Origin: Lewinellaceae bacterium
Lineage (GTDB): Bacteria; Bacteroidota; Bacteroidia; Chitinophagales; Saprospiraceae
Length of the DNA: 64,000 nt
Assembly (NCBI GenBank): GCA_020636315.1
Contig: JACJYA010000004.1
Coordinates: 248,001 to 312,000 of the forward strand
Direction of reading: 5' to 3'
Position numbers and translations under genes: made by a program. Position 1 is the stretch's first letter. Each line of letters opens with the position of its first letter. A model generated the notes under the pieces. It saw only the letters and a program-made list of their open reading frames with translations. It was not told the DNA's origin and made no database searches. Below are positions 1 to 8,401 of the stretch, piece after piece.

Positions 1-486
1 GATCTTTTTCGGATACAGGCTCAAACCGATGTGGCGGGCGAATTCGGGGTCGGTGTCGGCCTGCCCGGAGGGGATATACAGCCAGAACGACAGCTCGTAC
101 ACCCTGCCCATTTCCAGGGGTTGAGACAAGGTGGTTCCCAGGTAATCGGAGCAGCCGTTGGTGAGGTGTTGCCAGTCGGTGCAGCGCGGGGTGTATTCCA
201 GCTGCATCACGGCCTGCCCGCCGCCCGGGCAGCGGCGCTCCAGCAGGCACAGGCGGCGGCGGGGGTCCAGTTCTCTGGTATAGCCGGCATCGCAAAGGAT
301 AGGATTTGTATTCAGGTCGTCCCAGCCGTGGGTGAGCTTTTTGAAATCTTCCGACCCCTGGTAGCAAGTGTAGCATTCCAGGGGCTGGTGGGTTTCGAAG
401 CCGCCGTTGGGGACGAGGTTCTGGGCGGTTGAGAGCAAGGGCAGAACCAGAAAAAACAGGGCAGATGTTTTCATGAGGTGGTTCAT
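1..486 (-). CDS. Secreted protein with ligand-binding-like N-terminal domain (3' part cut off by window edge)
   Basis: The visible 162 codons read a short signal peptide (NHLMKTSALFFLVLPLLSTAQ) and then a mature N-terminus starting NLVPNGGFE, which is typical of Bacteroidota proteins whose first domain is a galactose-binding-like beta sandwich. The stretch LSQPLEMGRVYELSFWLY matches LSEPLAAGERYEVSLYVR in the next gene upstream, so the two share this domain. The start chosen is the ATG at 486, whose ATGA overlaps the TGA of the upstream gene and implies translational coupling. A second in-frame ATG lies at 474. The reading frame stays open to base 1, so the rest of the protein, possibly an OmpA or other C-terminal domain, is not seen. 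Function is unknown; export to the envelope is well supported. Confidence 0.8.
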   Translation of the reverse strand, partial: MNHLMKTSALFFLVLPLLSTAQNLVPNGGFETHQPLECYTCYQGSEDFKKLTHGWDDLNTNPILCDAGYTRELDPRRRLCLLERRCPGGGQAVMQLEYTPRCTDWQHLTNGCSDYLGTTLSQPLEMGRVYELSFWLYIPSGQADTDPEFARHIGLSLYPKKI

Positions 487-3203
487 TTAATGTTTCTCTT
501 CAGGATGGACAACGCAAGGGCCAACACTTCATCCTCCCCGTTATGGATACCCTTCAAAGTAGGCGCCGCGTAATAGTCCGGGGCAATTCCTTTATTGTGA
601 AGGGGAGAGCCATCCAACAGAGTAACATAGGCGCCTGTCCAATGGAGGATATAGCCGTCGAGTAGGCGCATCCAGTTGCGCGGCCCGTTGGCGCCGGCCG
701 TCGGACCGCCGATGATGGCCCCGAGCCGGTAGTGCCGGACAAACGCCAGGAAGGACTCACTGGCGGAAAGGGCGCGCCCGTCGGTAAGGAAGGCGAGCCG
801 CCCTCTGATCCGAGGCGCCCTGGGCGACAACAACCAGCCCGACGCCTCAAAAGAGGGCCGGAAAAAATCCGGGTAGAGGAGCCGGGGAATTTTGATCCAG
901 CTGCCTGCCGTGTCCGCCTCGGCCAGCAGGTGGGGAAGGAAGCGGGAGCAATTGTTCTGGAGATACCCCCTGACATCGAAGATGACGCCCTCCGCTTCGG
1001 CCAGGCGCGGCGCCCACCTGAGCAGGGTGTCGATATCGTATATGGCCGCCAGGTTGACGTAAAAATAGCCGGGTTCCAACTCCAGGAACAACGCAGGTTC
1101 CGGGAAATCTCCCCAGTCTCGTTCCACCTCCGCCCGGAACAGGCGGCCGCCGTGCTCCAGTTCAAGGGCAGTGGTGGAGTACTGCTCTCCGGCGCCCAGG
1201 TTCTTCAGCGCCCGGGCTACTTTCCACTGCGGCGTTCCGGAATACAGGGCCGTATCCCGGTGGAAGATAGCCACTGCGTCCTGCCCGTCGATCTTTTTTA
1301 GTAGGCCTCCCCGGTTCACCTGGCCGGGCAGGCCGCTTTCCGTTACCACCAGCTGCCCCTCCACCCAGGCCAGTTCCAGCGGGAGCCACATATCATCGAG
1401 TTCAGATTCCTGCACCAGCCCGGCGTGGCCGTCCTTCAGCAAGGCGGCGCAGGACTTGAAAAAGAAAGTGAAAGCTTCCGGGTTTTCGATCTCCGCCGCC
1501 TGCCGCAGCATCACGCCGAGTTGTTGCCGCCAGCCCTCACCGAGAATGTCCCGGTAGGGATAAAAGTGCTGAACTGTATTCCAGAAAAGGATCACATTGG
1601 CCAGTTGCCGATCTCTGTCGGAGGGCCAAGCCTCCACCAGGGCCTGCTCCAGGATTTCCAGCCTACTCGTATCCGGGGCATGCTGATCATCAGGCAGTAC
1701 CAGCGGCAGTTCGAAGTGAAGCCCCAGCGGCAATATGCCCTTCCAGGGCTCTGACGACGGCGCCCCTTCGAACAGCGGCGCCACGCCGGCCGCCGGGCTC
1801 ACCCGAATACTCTGGTATACATCATTGCCTTCACCGATGCGGTAGCCGTAGTGCTGCCAGTAGGTTAGGGCGGCGGATTGAGGTGGAGCCGGCGCCAGAG
1901 CAAGGGCCTTGCCGCCCTGCCGCCCCAGCGCCAGGGTGGGCGCTACAGGGTAGAACAACTCCCGAAACACCGGCAGGCATTCTTCCTCCTTTTCCAGTTC
2001 GCCGACCCGGCCAACGCCATAGGCGGCAAACCGGTTCCAGTCGAGCCCTTCCGCCGGGGCATAGGGATGGAAAAAGCGCACGTAGCCGTACAGCACGGCA
2101 AAGGCCTCCAGAGCCTGAAATTGCCACACCTGCAATGGCGGAGGCAGCAGGCGGGCTTCCACCCGGCGGTTGCGGGCGCGGCCTTCCGGCGCCGGGCTGT
2201 GGCTGGCGGGGCGGGACGCGCCAAAGCTCCGCACAGATATTTTTTCAGAAGGCATACTTTGTTCTTTAAATAAACGAGCCACCGCCCCGGCGCGGGCTGC
2301 AGACAGTTTCCGGTTGGCCCGCTCGCCGCCAATATCGTCGGTATGCCCGTCAATTTGAAGTTGCCAGCCGGGACGGGACTGAGCGGCCAAGAGGACTTGC
2401 TGCAGGCACTGGGGGGCAGGTTCCGCGATCTGGCTGCTGCCGGTTTCAAAGAAGATGGTGCAGGAGCAGGCGGGGGTTAAGTGAGGTTGAGGTCGAGGTT
2501 GAGGCTGAGGTTCCGCCTTTACCACCGACACCTGATCAAGGAAATAGTAGGACCGGCTGGCGCTGTTCGCCTCCCCACAGATGCGTTGCAGGTTGGCGCC
2601 CAGAAAATTGCCGATAGTGAAGAATGACTCTCCCCCGGCTGCCGTGAAATACCCTTTCACCTGCCGCCACCGCTGCACCGAGCCCAGCAGGCTGGTTTCT
2701 CCCCGCAGTGGCAGGTACTTCAGCTCTTTGCTGCAAACCTCATCTACTTCCGGTTCTTCCGGGGAAAAGAAAATGCCCATTTCCGCGAGGGGGAAGGTGC
2801 TGATGTCACTCGCCAGGCGCACGTACAGGCTCACCTCGTAACGCTCGCCGGCCGCCAGCGGTTCTGATAAACGGCCGCATATATATTCCCGGCTGTTCCT
2901 GCACTGCCAGCGGGAAGCGCCCAGGCAGGCGATACCCAGGTAGGTTTCCCCTTCGAAAGCGTTAGCGGCTCGCTCCAGCCCGCTGTTCGTGTTGCGCTCC
3001 GGGTGAGTAGCGTTATAATAATCGGGCGTGCCGCCAACGGCTGTCCAGGGCCCATCGAGGAAGGAGGGAGTGGCCTCCTCAAAACCGGGGCTTATCACCA
3101 GGTTCTGCCCCGGAAGAAGCCGGCCAAAGCACAAAGTAATCCACAGCGTAACCACGGCCTGTGTTTTTAAAGCGTTCGGAATGATGCCGGAGCGAAGCTT
3201 CAT
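483..3203 (-). CDS. Exported multidomain protein: binding-like domain, OmpA domain, S41-family peptidase
   Basis: This is a 906-residue protein when started at the ATG at 3203; the frame is open further upstream but that part overlaps the end of the previous gene. After a hydrophobic leader, residues about 35-215 form a binding-like domain starting NLVISPGFEE. Residues about 248-350 are an OmpA-like peptidoglycan-binding domain (FFETGSSQI, IDGHTDDIGG, NRRVEARLL). The remainder resembles S41 (tail-specific/tricorn-like) peptidases: FWNTVQHFYPY near 560, FDVRGY near 743, the serine-containing ALSASES near 814 and GGPTAGANG near 834. No lysine follows in the place used by CtpA-type proteases, so the active site would be of the tricorn/IRBP-like type, or the enzyme may be inactive. 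The OmpA domain would tether a protease to the cell wall. It ends in an ATGA overlap with the downstream gene. Confidence 0.82.
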   Translation of the reverse strand: MKLRSGIIPNALKTQAVVTLWITLCFGRLLPGQNLVISPGFEEATPSFLDGPWTAVGGTPDYYNATHPERNTNSGLERAANAFEGETYLGIACLGASRWQCRNSREYICGRLSEPLAAGERYEVSLYVRLASDISTFPLAEMGIFFSPEEPEVDEVCSKELKYLPLRGETSLLGSVQRWRQVKGYFTAAGGESFFTIGNFLGANLQRICGEANSASRSYYFLDQVSVVKAEPQPQPRPQPHLTPACSCTIFFETGSSQIAEPAPQCLQQVLLAAQSRPGWQLQIDGHTDDIGGERANRKLSAARAGAVARLFKEQSMPSEKISVRSFGASRPASHSPAPEGRARNRRVEARLLPPPLQVWQFQALEAFAVLYGYVRFFHPYAPAEGLDWNRFAAYGVGRVGELEKEEECLPVFRELFYPVAPTLALGRQGGKALALAPAPPQSAALTYWQHYGYRIGEGNDVYQSIRVSPAAGVAPLFEGAPSSEPWKGILPLGLHFELPLVLPDDQHAPDTSRLEILEQALVEAWPSDRDRQLANVILFWNTVQHFYPYRDILGEGWRQQLGVMLRQAAEIENPEAFTFFFKSCAALLKDGHAGLVQESELDDMWLPLELAWVEGQLVVTESGLPGQVNRGGLLKKIDGQDAVAIFHRDTALYSGTPQWKVARALKNLGAGEQYSTTALELEHGGRLFRAEVERDWGDFPEPALFLELEPGYFYVNLAAIYDIDTLLRWAPRLAEAEGVIFDVRGYLQNNCSRFLPHLLAEADTAGSWIKIPRLLYPDFFRPSFEASGWLLSPRAPRIRGRLAFLTDGRALSASESFLAFVRHYRLGAIIGGPTAGANGPRNWMRLLDGYILHWTGAYVTLLDGSPLHNKGIAPDYYAAPTLKGIHNGEDEVLALALSILKRNIK

Positions 3204-3304
3204 GAGCGCGTGTATTCTTTCAGGATCGGTAAATAGGTGCAATAATTTGAAAACGGCAATACCGGCGCCTGTGTTGCCCTCCGGACCTGGCCTTTTAACG
3301 GCGC

Positions 3305-4357
3305 TCACCGGTGCCCTCTGAAAAAGCCGATCCCAAAGCCGAAGAACAGGCGCATGCCGTGTTTTTCCGCATAGGCCTTTTTCCTCAGGCTGTGCTCCAC
3401 CGGGGGCAGGAAAAAAGCCCGCCGCTGCGCATTGGCGGCAGGGAAAGTGCGCGGATCGACAGGCTCTTCCCAATCTATATACACCGGCGTGCTTTCCTTG
3501 TCCATGGGCTGGCACCGGCCTTCGAAGCGGTTGTGCCCGTTTTTGGAGAGTTCCTTTTCGTACTCGTAAATAAAAGCCACGTCCTTGGGGTGCAGGTTGC
3601 CTTTTCGCACTTCCTCAAACAGTAACTCCCTGAGTTCTGAATACGAACAAGGATAGTGATACAGGGATATCAGCGTTACTTCACTGCTGAGCTGGCAGTG
3701 ATCTCTTTCGGGGGAAAGGAAGGGGTCGTCGATGCCGATGATGCGGCCGGCGGGGAAACTGCCCGCGTCGATATCCTGCCGGATGGCGTCAATGTTGGCC
3801 AGTACGGCCAGCCTGTACGGCTCAAACACTTTTGCCTTTTTAAAAGCCTGCTCTTCCCGGTAACGCTGGATGTAATGCTGCTTCTGTTCCAGGTTGATAC
3901 TGGCAAGGTAGTACTTCCTACCGGCTTCGTTCATGACTGCGAGGGTATCTCCCAGGTTGTACCTTTCTATAAACCGGGCAAGAATGGGTATATCTATCAG
4001 GCAATCCAGCATCACGCCCGACCGGAAAGATCTATCGGCAAGGCAAAGGAACAACCTCGGTGAATCCTGCTTCGCAGCAACCTGGGCAGCGATGGCCGCA
4101 TCTTTAGCAAAGATGAAGGAGTAAGCCTCAAATACTTTCCAATACACCTTAAGGCTCAGGGAGTCTTCCCCATCCAGGAAATAGCGCTCCGCCTGATAGA
4201 TGTACCGGTGATAGTCCAGATAATCAGCAGTGTCTATTGGATAATGGAAGACAGAATCCGGAGCAATGGCGGAAAACGGCGGAAGATCGCCGTTGTTTTG
4301 CCCACAGCTACCTGAATAAATCAGCAATAGAGGCGGCAGAAAGAGCAGTTTCTTCAC
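3305..4357 (-). CDS. Secreted hypothetical protein, paralogue of the gene at 5410-6444
   Basis: A 350-residue protein with a GTG start and an N-terminal signal sequence (KKLLFLPPLLLIYSGSC). The Cys is a poor lipobox candidate, so it may be periplasmic or a lipoprotein. I do not recognise a named family. It aligns by eye with the protein at 5410-6444: YHRYIYQAERYFLDGED versus YLAYIHTAERNILSSAY near the N-terminus, and RKGNLHPKDVAFIYEYE versus RQGRLHPDAFTYLNSRS near the C-terminus. The helical N-terminal part looks TPR-like. It is 101 nt upstream of the OmpA/S41 gene on the same strand and could be cotranscribed with it. Confidence 0.75.
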   Translation of the reverse strand: MKKLLFLPPLLLIYSGSCGQNNGDLPPFSAIAPDSVFHYPIDTADYLDYHRYIYQAERYFLDGEDSLSLKVYWKVFEAYSFIFAKDAAIAAQVAAKQDSPRLFLCLADRSFRSGVMLDCLIDIPILARFIERYNLGDTLAVMNEAGRKYYLASINLEQKQHYIQRYREEQAFKKAKVFEPYRLAVLANIDAIRQDIDAGSFPAGRIIGIDDPFLSPERDHCQLSSEVTLISLYHYPCSYSELRELLFEEVRKGNLHPKDVAFIYEYEKELSKNGHNRFEGRCQPMDKESTPVYIDWEEPVDPRTFPAANAQRRAFFLPPVEHSLRKKAYAEKHGMRLFFGFGIGFFRGHR

Positions 4358-4508
4358 GAATGCGTTTTATTGCCTAATGCGCCGGAGCAGAATAGTTACC
4401 CTCCCCCTTGTTTTTATCTCCTCCTTCCTCTAATTTCACTTTTTTTACTCGCTCTGCCATGGCCAAGGGCCCGGCAGAAGCTATTCCTGGTAAGCGCTCA
4501 AATTTGCT

Positions 4509-5381
4509 ATGGATTGGAGAAAAAACATAATACCCTTTCTTTTGCTGTTCATTCTGGCCTCCTGCACAACCAGAAAGATCACTCTTGACGAGAAGGTTTA
4601 TCCCGGGACTTTTGACCCGGTATTGAACCCCCAGCCTCTTTTCATTCAACACGAGTCCCATCAAAAACGGCAAATACTGGGAGGAAATTATCGGCTTGGC
4701 GGCGATACTACCGGCTTCAAGTTGTGCGTAGAGGACCGCAACCGGAACGGTAAATTTATGGAACCCGGAATTGATGCCATTGGGATCACTTATACCGGAG
4801 ATACTACCGTAGTGATCTCCAGTATGCTCAACGGAGAAGCGTTTTTCGGAACCGCCGCACTGCTGAAAGAGAAGATGGTTTTCCGCTTCGAGGATGCAGC
4901 TTTCCAAATTACCGGCACGAACGAGGCCAAAAAACAAATTTCATTCCGAAGAGCAGGTACAGGCAGCACCCGGCCGGATTTCCAGCTTACCAGCCGTTTA
5001 CCGGATTTTGAGTTTACCGACCTGTTCAGCGGGGAAAAGCGCAACCTTCTGGAAGGGCTTAGCCCTCACAAAGATTACTACCTGATCGTATTCTGGTCCA
5101 CCTTCTGCCCGCCCTGCATCGAAGAATTTCCGCTGCTAAAGCAGTTGTCAGAAAAAGAAGTAGAGGTCGTCAACATCTGTGGTATGTGCGACATTCCAGA
5201 CGCCCAAAAGGTCGTCCTTGAACACGAAGTCCCCGGTATCCACGCCGTCAGCAATGCCTATATCGAAAGCATTTTTCACCAGAACGGATATCCCTTTGCC
5301 ATCCTCTACGACAGCTCCCTGAAGCGGATCGGAAGGATGTTTCCTCCGGAGGCTGCGCTGGACATCGTTGCGGAAGAATGA
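4509..5381 (+). CDS. Thioredoxin-like lipoprotein (TlpA/ResA type)
   Basis: A 290-residue protein with a lipoprotein signal peptide ending LASC (Cys19). Residues about 30-155 form an N-terminal domain of unknown type with the Asp/Asn-rich loop EDRNRNGKF. From about residue 165 a thioredoxin-like domain follows: DFEFTDLFSGEK, then FWSTFCPPCIEEFP with the redox pair Cys200-Cys203, and NGYPFAILYD containing the proline that usually precedes the cis-Pro loop. Proteins of this class are anchored in the envelope and reduce disulfides in client proteins, for example during cytochrome maturation. It is a single plus-strand gene between two minus-strand paralogues, so it is probably transcribed alone. 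The client is not known. Confidence 0.85.
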   Translation: MDWRKNIIPFLLLFILASCTTRKITLDEKVYPGTFDPVLNPQPLFIQHESHQKRQILGGNYRLGGDTTGFKLCVEDRNRNGKFMEPGIDAIGITYTGDTTVVISSMLNGEAFFGTAALLKEKMVFRFEDAAFQITGTNEAKKQISFRRAGTGSTRPDFQLTSRLPDFEFTDLFSGEKRNLLEGLSPHKDYYLIVFWSTFCPPCIEEFPLLKQLSEKEVEVVNICGMCDIPDAQKVVLEHEVPGIHAVSNAYIESIFHQNGYPFAILYDSSLKRIGRMFPPEAALDIVAEE

Positions 5382-5409
5382 AGGACATAATGAACAGTGG
5401 ATACTGCCC

Positions 5410-6444
5410 TCACCGGGCCTCCACAAAAAACTGTTGCAGCATGGGCGCCGGCAGATCCGCCGCAGCCATAAAACCGGCGTGAAAAAACTGAAAGCCCCCC
5501 ACTTTCTCACCGAGCAGGAACAACGCCTTTTTCCGCATTTCCTCAACGGTGCAAAGCCCGATAGAGGCCCGCATTTGATCGATCGCATCCTTCCGTTCGG
5601 GATTGATCTTTTCGAAGTACAGCTTCCCATCGGCTTTCCATACAACCCCATCCCGTGCGAAGCCGGGCTGCATCTGGTACGCACCGGACCGGCTGTTCAG
5701 ATAGGTAAAGGCATCGGGGTGGAGGCGGCCCTGCCGGGCAAAGGCAAGCAGGGTTTCCGTCAGGTCCGGCCCGGTTTTGTAATTATCGGCTTTCGTATAA
5801 TTATGGAGCAGGATGAGGTGCAGCGGATCGAGCCGGCTCAGCAGCGTGTCCTCTTCCATAAAAACGCCGATCTCGTAGGCGGTGGGGTAGCCCTGGTGAA
5901 AAATTTCCAGCACTTCGTCCATGATGCGGGCATCTTCTGCGAAAGTGGAATCGCGCATAGAGGTGTAGTGGGGGTCCTGCGCCCGCCAGAACTGGTCGCG
6001 GGCAACAAGGCTTTCTATCCGGCTGCGCAAAGGCCAGTCGCAGTTCTGTACGAAGGTGGAGCGGAGGGCAGGGTATTCTTCGATGATCCTCCGCCAGCTC
6101 GCCGAAGCGCGGAAGGCCCGAAGGCTCTCCTGCCGAAAGAAAAAATTCAGATCGCAGCCCAGCAGGATGAGGCTTTTGACGTGGCGGTAGGCCTCCGAAG
6201 TATCTTCGGTGAGAACGGCGCACTGCAAGGCATTCCTGATGTCAGCAGGAAGAGGCCGTTCCCAGATGATAAAGGCAGTATCGTAAGCTGATAATGCCTC
6301 TTCATAGGCGCTGCTCAGAATATTGCGTTCCGCCGTATGGATATAAGCCAGATAAGTATCGAAAGACTGACCTTGCAGAACGAAGCTGAGTGACAAGAAG
6401 GCGGCCAGAACCCGCATTTTCCTGATGGAGGTGTTGTTTTTCAT
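5410..6444 (-). CDS. Secreted hypothetical protein, paralogue of the gene at 3305-4357
   Basis: The start at 6444 gives KNNTSIRKMRVLAAFLSLSFV, a plausible signal peptide ending near LQGQS. ATGs at 6462 and 6417 are alternatives in the same frame. The mature part begins with a TPR-like helical stretch (YIHTAERNILSSAYEEALSA) and shares motifs with the neighbouring secreted paralogue, including the RQGRLHPDAF region near the C-terminus. No enzymatic motif is visible. The two paralogues flank the thioredoxin-like lipoprotein, suggesting a local duplication. This gene converges on the lipoprotein gene, with 28 nt between their stop codons. Function unknown. Confidence 0.75.
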   Translation of the reverse strand: MKNNTSIRKMRVLAAFLSLSFVLQGQSFDTYLAYIHTAERNILSSAYEEALSAYDTAFIIWERPLPADIRNALQCAVLTEDTSEAYRHVKSLILLGCDLNFFFRQESLRAFRASASWRRIIEEYPALRSTFVQNCDWPLRSRIESLVARDQFWRAQDPHYTSMRDSTFAEDARIMDEVLEIFHQGYPTAYEIGVFMEEDTLLSRLDPLHLILLHNYTKADNYKTGPDLTETLLAFARQGRLHPDAFTYLNSRSGAYQMQPGFARDGVVWKADGKLYFEKINPERKDAIDQMRASIGLCTVEEMRKKALFLLGEKVGGFQFFHAGFMAAADLPAPMLQQFFVEAR

Positions 6445-6801
6445 GAGCGCGTTTAAAGGCATAATGCGGAGAGTGGATAAATGTTACACTTTCCGTACAC
6501 ACCCATCGGCCTAGCGGCCAGGCCTTCTCGTAGAAAAGCAGGCTACTGCCTGTGGGACGGGGAGGACCGCGGCACGAGTTGCTTTTCCCCCCGCCTTTCC
6601 CTATTTTGTATCTTCATTGTAATGGTCCAGGTATTCCGGTAATATGGTTTTTCGGTATGGTGGCCAGATGCTTGGGGAGGTAACGCCGGACCAACCGTAA
6701 AACCGAACTGCCACACTACCTGAATAACCAATAGCCTCCTTTTAACTCGGCGAAGCATTCGCCAGGGAAAAGGCCAACAAAGAACACATTAACCAATCAC
6801 C
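6445..6801. other. Gene-free spacer upstream of proA
   Basis: About 350 bp between the divergent gene at 6444 and proA. The reading frames here have no codon pattern or homology that I recognise. It presumably holds both divergent promoters. I find no exact TAnnTTTG element with a properly spaced TTG, only a weak T-rich candidate near 6600. Confidence 0.5.
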
Positions 6802-8076
6802 ATGGCAACGACTACCCAAAGCATAAAAAGCGAGATCGAAAAGAACCTGGCAGCCGTGCAAACCGCCAGCCGGCGCCTCATCCGCCTCAGTGATGCCGAT
6901 ATCGCCGGCATGCTCAACCAACTGGCGGCCCTGACGATGGACAACGTCGATTTCCTCCTGGCCGAGAACAAGAAGGACCTCGCGCGCATGGACCCCGCCA
7001 ACCCCAAATACGACCGCCTGCTGCTCAATGAGGAGCGTCTGCGGGGCATCGCGGGCGATCTGCGCAAGGTAGCCGCTCTCCCCTCCCCCCTCAACCAGGT
7101 GCTGGAGGAACGCCCCCTGCCCAATGGCCTGCAGCTCCGCCGCCTGACGGTGCCCCTCGGCGTCATCGGAATCATCTTCGAATCCCGGCCCAACGTCACC
7201 TTCGATGTGTTCGCTCTCTGCCTCAAATCTGGCAACGCCTCGGTGCTCAAAGGCAGCCGCGACGCCCATTATTCCAACCTGGCCATCCTCAGCCTCATTC
7301 ATAAGGTGCTGGAGCCCTTCGGCCTGCAGGAGGCCTGCTACCTCGCCCCCAGCGAGCGGGAGGCCCTGCCCCACATTCTGGAGGCCGTGGGCTACATCGA
7401 CGTGGCCATCCCCCGCGGCAGCCAGGGGCTGATCGACTTTGTGCGGCAACACGCCAAGATCCCGGTGATCGAGACCGGAGCGGGCATCGTGCATACTTAC
7501 TTCGATGAGAGCGGAGACCTGAAAAAAGGAACGGCCATCGTCACCAACGCCAAATCGCGCCGCGTCAGCGTATGCAATGCTCTCGACTGCCTGCTCATCC
7601 ACCGCAACCGCCTGCCCGAACTGTTCAAGATCATGCAGCAACTGGGGCAGACGCACCGCTGCGAGGTGTTTGCCGATGAAGAAGCCTACAAGGCCCTCAA
7701 GTGCCACTATCCAGATGTGCTCCTGCACCGCGCCAATGAAGATTCCTTCGGCACGGAGTTCCTCTCCATGAAAATGTCGGTCAAAACAGTGGGTGGCCTG
7801 GATGAAGCGCTGGAGCACATTGCCCGCTACAGTTCCAAACACAGCGAGGCCATCGTGGCGGAAGACTCCAATGTGGTGGATGCCTTCCTGAAGAACGTCG
7901 ATGCCGCCGTGGTTTACGCCAACACCTCCACCGCCTTCACCGATGGCGCACAGTTCGGCCTCGGGGCCGAGATCGGCATCAGCACCCAGAAGCTGCACGC
8001 CCGCGGCCCCATGGCCCTGCGCGAGCTGACGAGCTACAAGTGGGTGGTGAAGGGAGACGGGCAGGTGAGGGGGTGA
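6802..8076 (+). CDS. proA: Gamma-glutamyl phosphate reductase
   Basis: A 424-residue protein that matches ProA along its whole length. ProA catalyses the NADPH-dependent reduction of gamma-glutamyl phosphate to glutamate 5-semialdehyde, the second step of proline synthesis, in the cytoplasm. Diagnostic stretches are VPLGVIGIIFESRPNVT and LKSGNASVLKGSRDA in the nucleotide-binding part, IPVIETGAGIVHTYFD, and the catalytic cysteine Cys258 in RRVSVCNALDCLLIH. HARGPMALRELTSYKW closes the protein as expected. proB, its usual partner, is not in this window, so the gene appears to stand alone. Length is normal for the family. The last codons and the TGA lie in a purine-rich imperfect repeat (8060-8085). 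Confidence 0.96.
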   Translation: MATTTQSIKSEIEKNLAAVQTASRRLIRLSDADIAGMLNQLAALTMDNVDFLLAENKKDLARMDPANPKYDRLLLNEERLRGIAGDLRKVAALPSPLNQVLEERPLPNGLQLRRLTVPLGVIGIIFESRPNVTFDVFALCLKSGNASVLKGSRDAHYSNLAILSLIHKVLEPFGLQEACYLAPSEREALPHILEAVGYIDVAIPRGSQGLIDFVRQHAKIPVIETGAGIVHTYFDESGDLKKGTAIVTNAKSRRVSVCNALDCLLIHRNRLPELFKIMQQLGQTHRCEVFADEEAYKALKCHYPDVLLHRANEDSFGTEFLSMKMSVKTVGGLDEALEHIARYSSKHSEAIVAEDSNVVDAFLKNVDAAVVYANTSTAFTDGAQFGLGAEIGISTQKLHARGPMALRELTSYKWVVKGDGQVRG

Positions 8077-8109
8077 GGGAGGATTTTTGATTTTAGAGCT
8101 GTAGAACTT

Positions 8110-8135
8110 ACGGGCCACCTGAAGGAAGCCCGTCC
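8110..8135. repeat. 26-bp palindromic element, copy 1
   Basis: Nearly self-complementary arms around CTGAAGG. It differs from the copy at 17460-17485 at only three positions. In both places it lies on the far side of a GC-rich hairpin downstream of a minus-strand gene (atpG here, the curlin-like gene there). Possible REP-like or terminator-associated element. Confidence 0.6.
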
Positions 8136-8136
8136 A

Positions 8137-8174
8137 AAAAAAACCGCAGGCGTCGCCGGAATTCCGGCGACGCC
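8137..8174 (-). terminator. Probable terminator of the atp operon
   Basis: A perfect 26-bp GC-rich palindrome at 8149-8174 is followed, in the minus-strand direction, by TGCGG and a run of eight T. It lies about 230 nt past the atpG stop codon and reads in the direction of the ATP synthase operon. The opposite direction lacks a T run, so it should not stop proA transcription. Confidence 0.75.
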
Positions 8175-8262
8175 TTCTAAAAGGATGATATCAGCAAAAA
8201 TGTTCTCTCTCTCTAAAATTTTCTATTGAGGTAGTTGATGTAAATTCAATTTTCGGTTCGCT

Positions 8263-8401
8263 CTTCCGCTTTCCGCTTTCCGACTTCCGCTTTCCGCTTT
8301 CCGACTTCCGCTTTCCGACTTCCGCTTTCCGCTTTCCGCTTCCGCTTTCCGACTTCCGCTTTCCGACTTCCGACTTCCGACTTCCGACTTCCGACTTCCC
8401 T
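8263..8401. repeat. Heptanucleotide tandem repeat (CGGAAGT/CGGAAAG words) directly after the atpG stop
   Basis: About 19-20 head-to-tail 7-nt units, read on the minus strand as GGAAGTC or GGAAAGC with little variation and one 5-nt unit. The tract starts at the base after the atpG TAG, so it forms the 3' untranslated region of the atp mRNA. Arms made of the same words occur at 12561-12634, 54109-54211 and inside the MITE at 61261-61401. Confidence 0.9.

Noticed and set aside
6742..8118. 458-codon open frame on the minus strand opposite proA
   Set aside because: Mirror of proA in high-GC DNA; proA is certain by its catalytic motifs.
8263..8401. CRISPR-like array after atpG
   Set aside because: Units are 7 nt, head to tail, with no spacers. 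It is a tandem repeat, not a CRISPR array.
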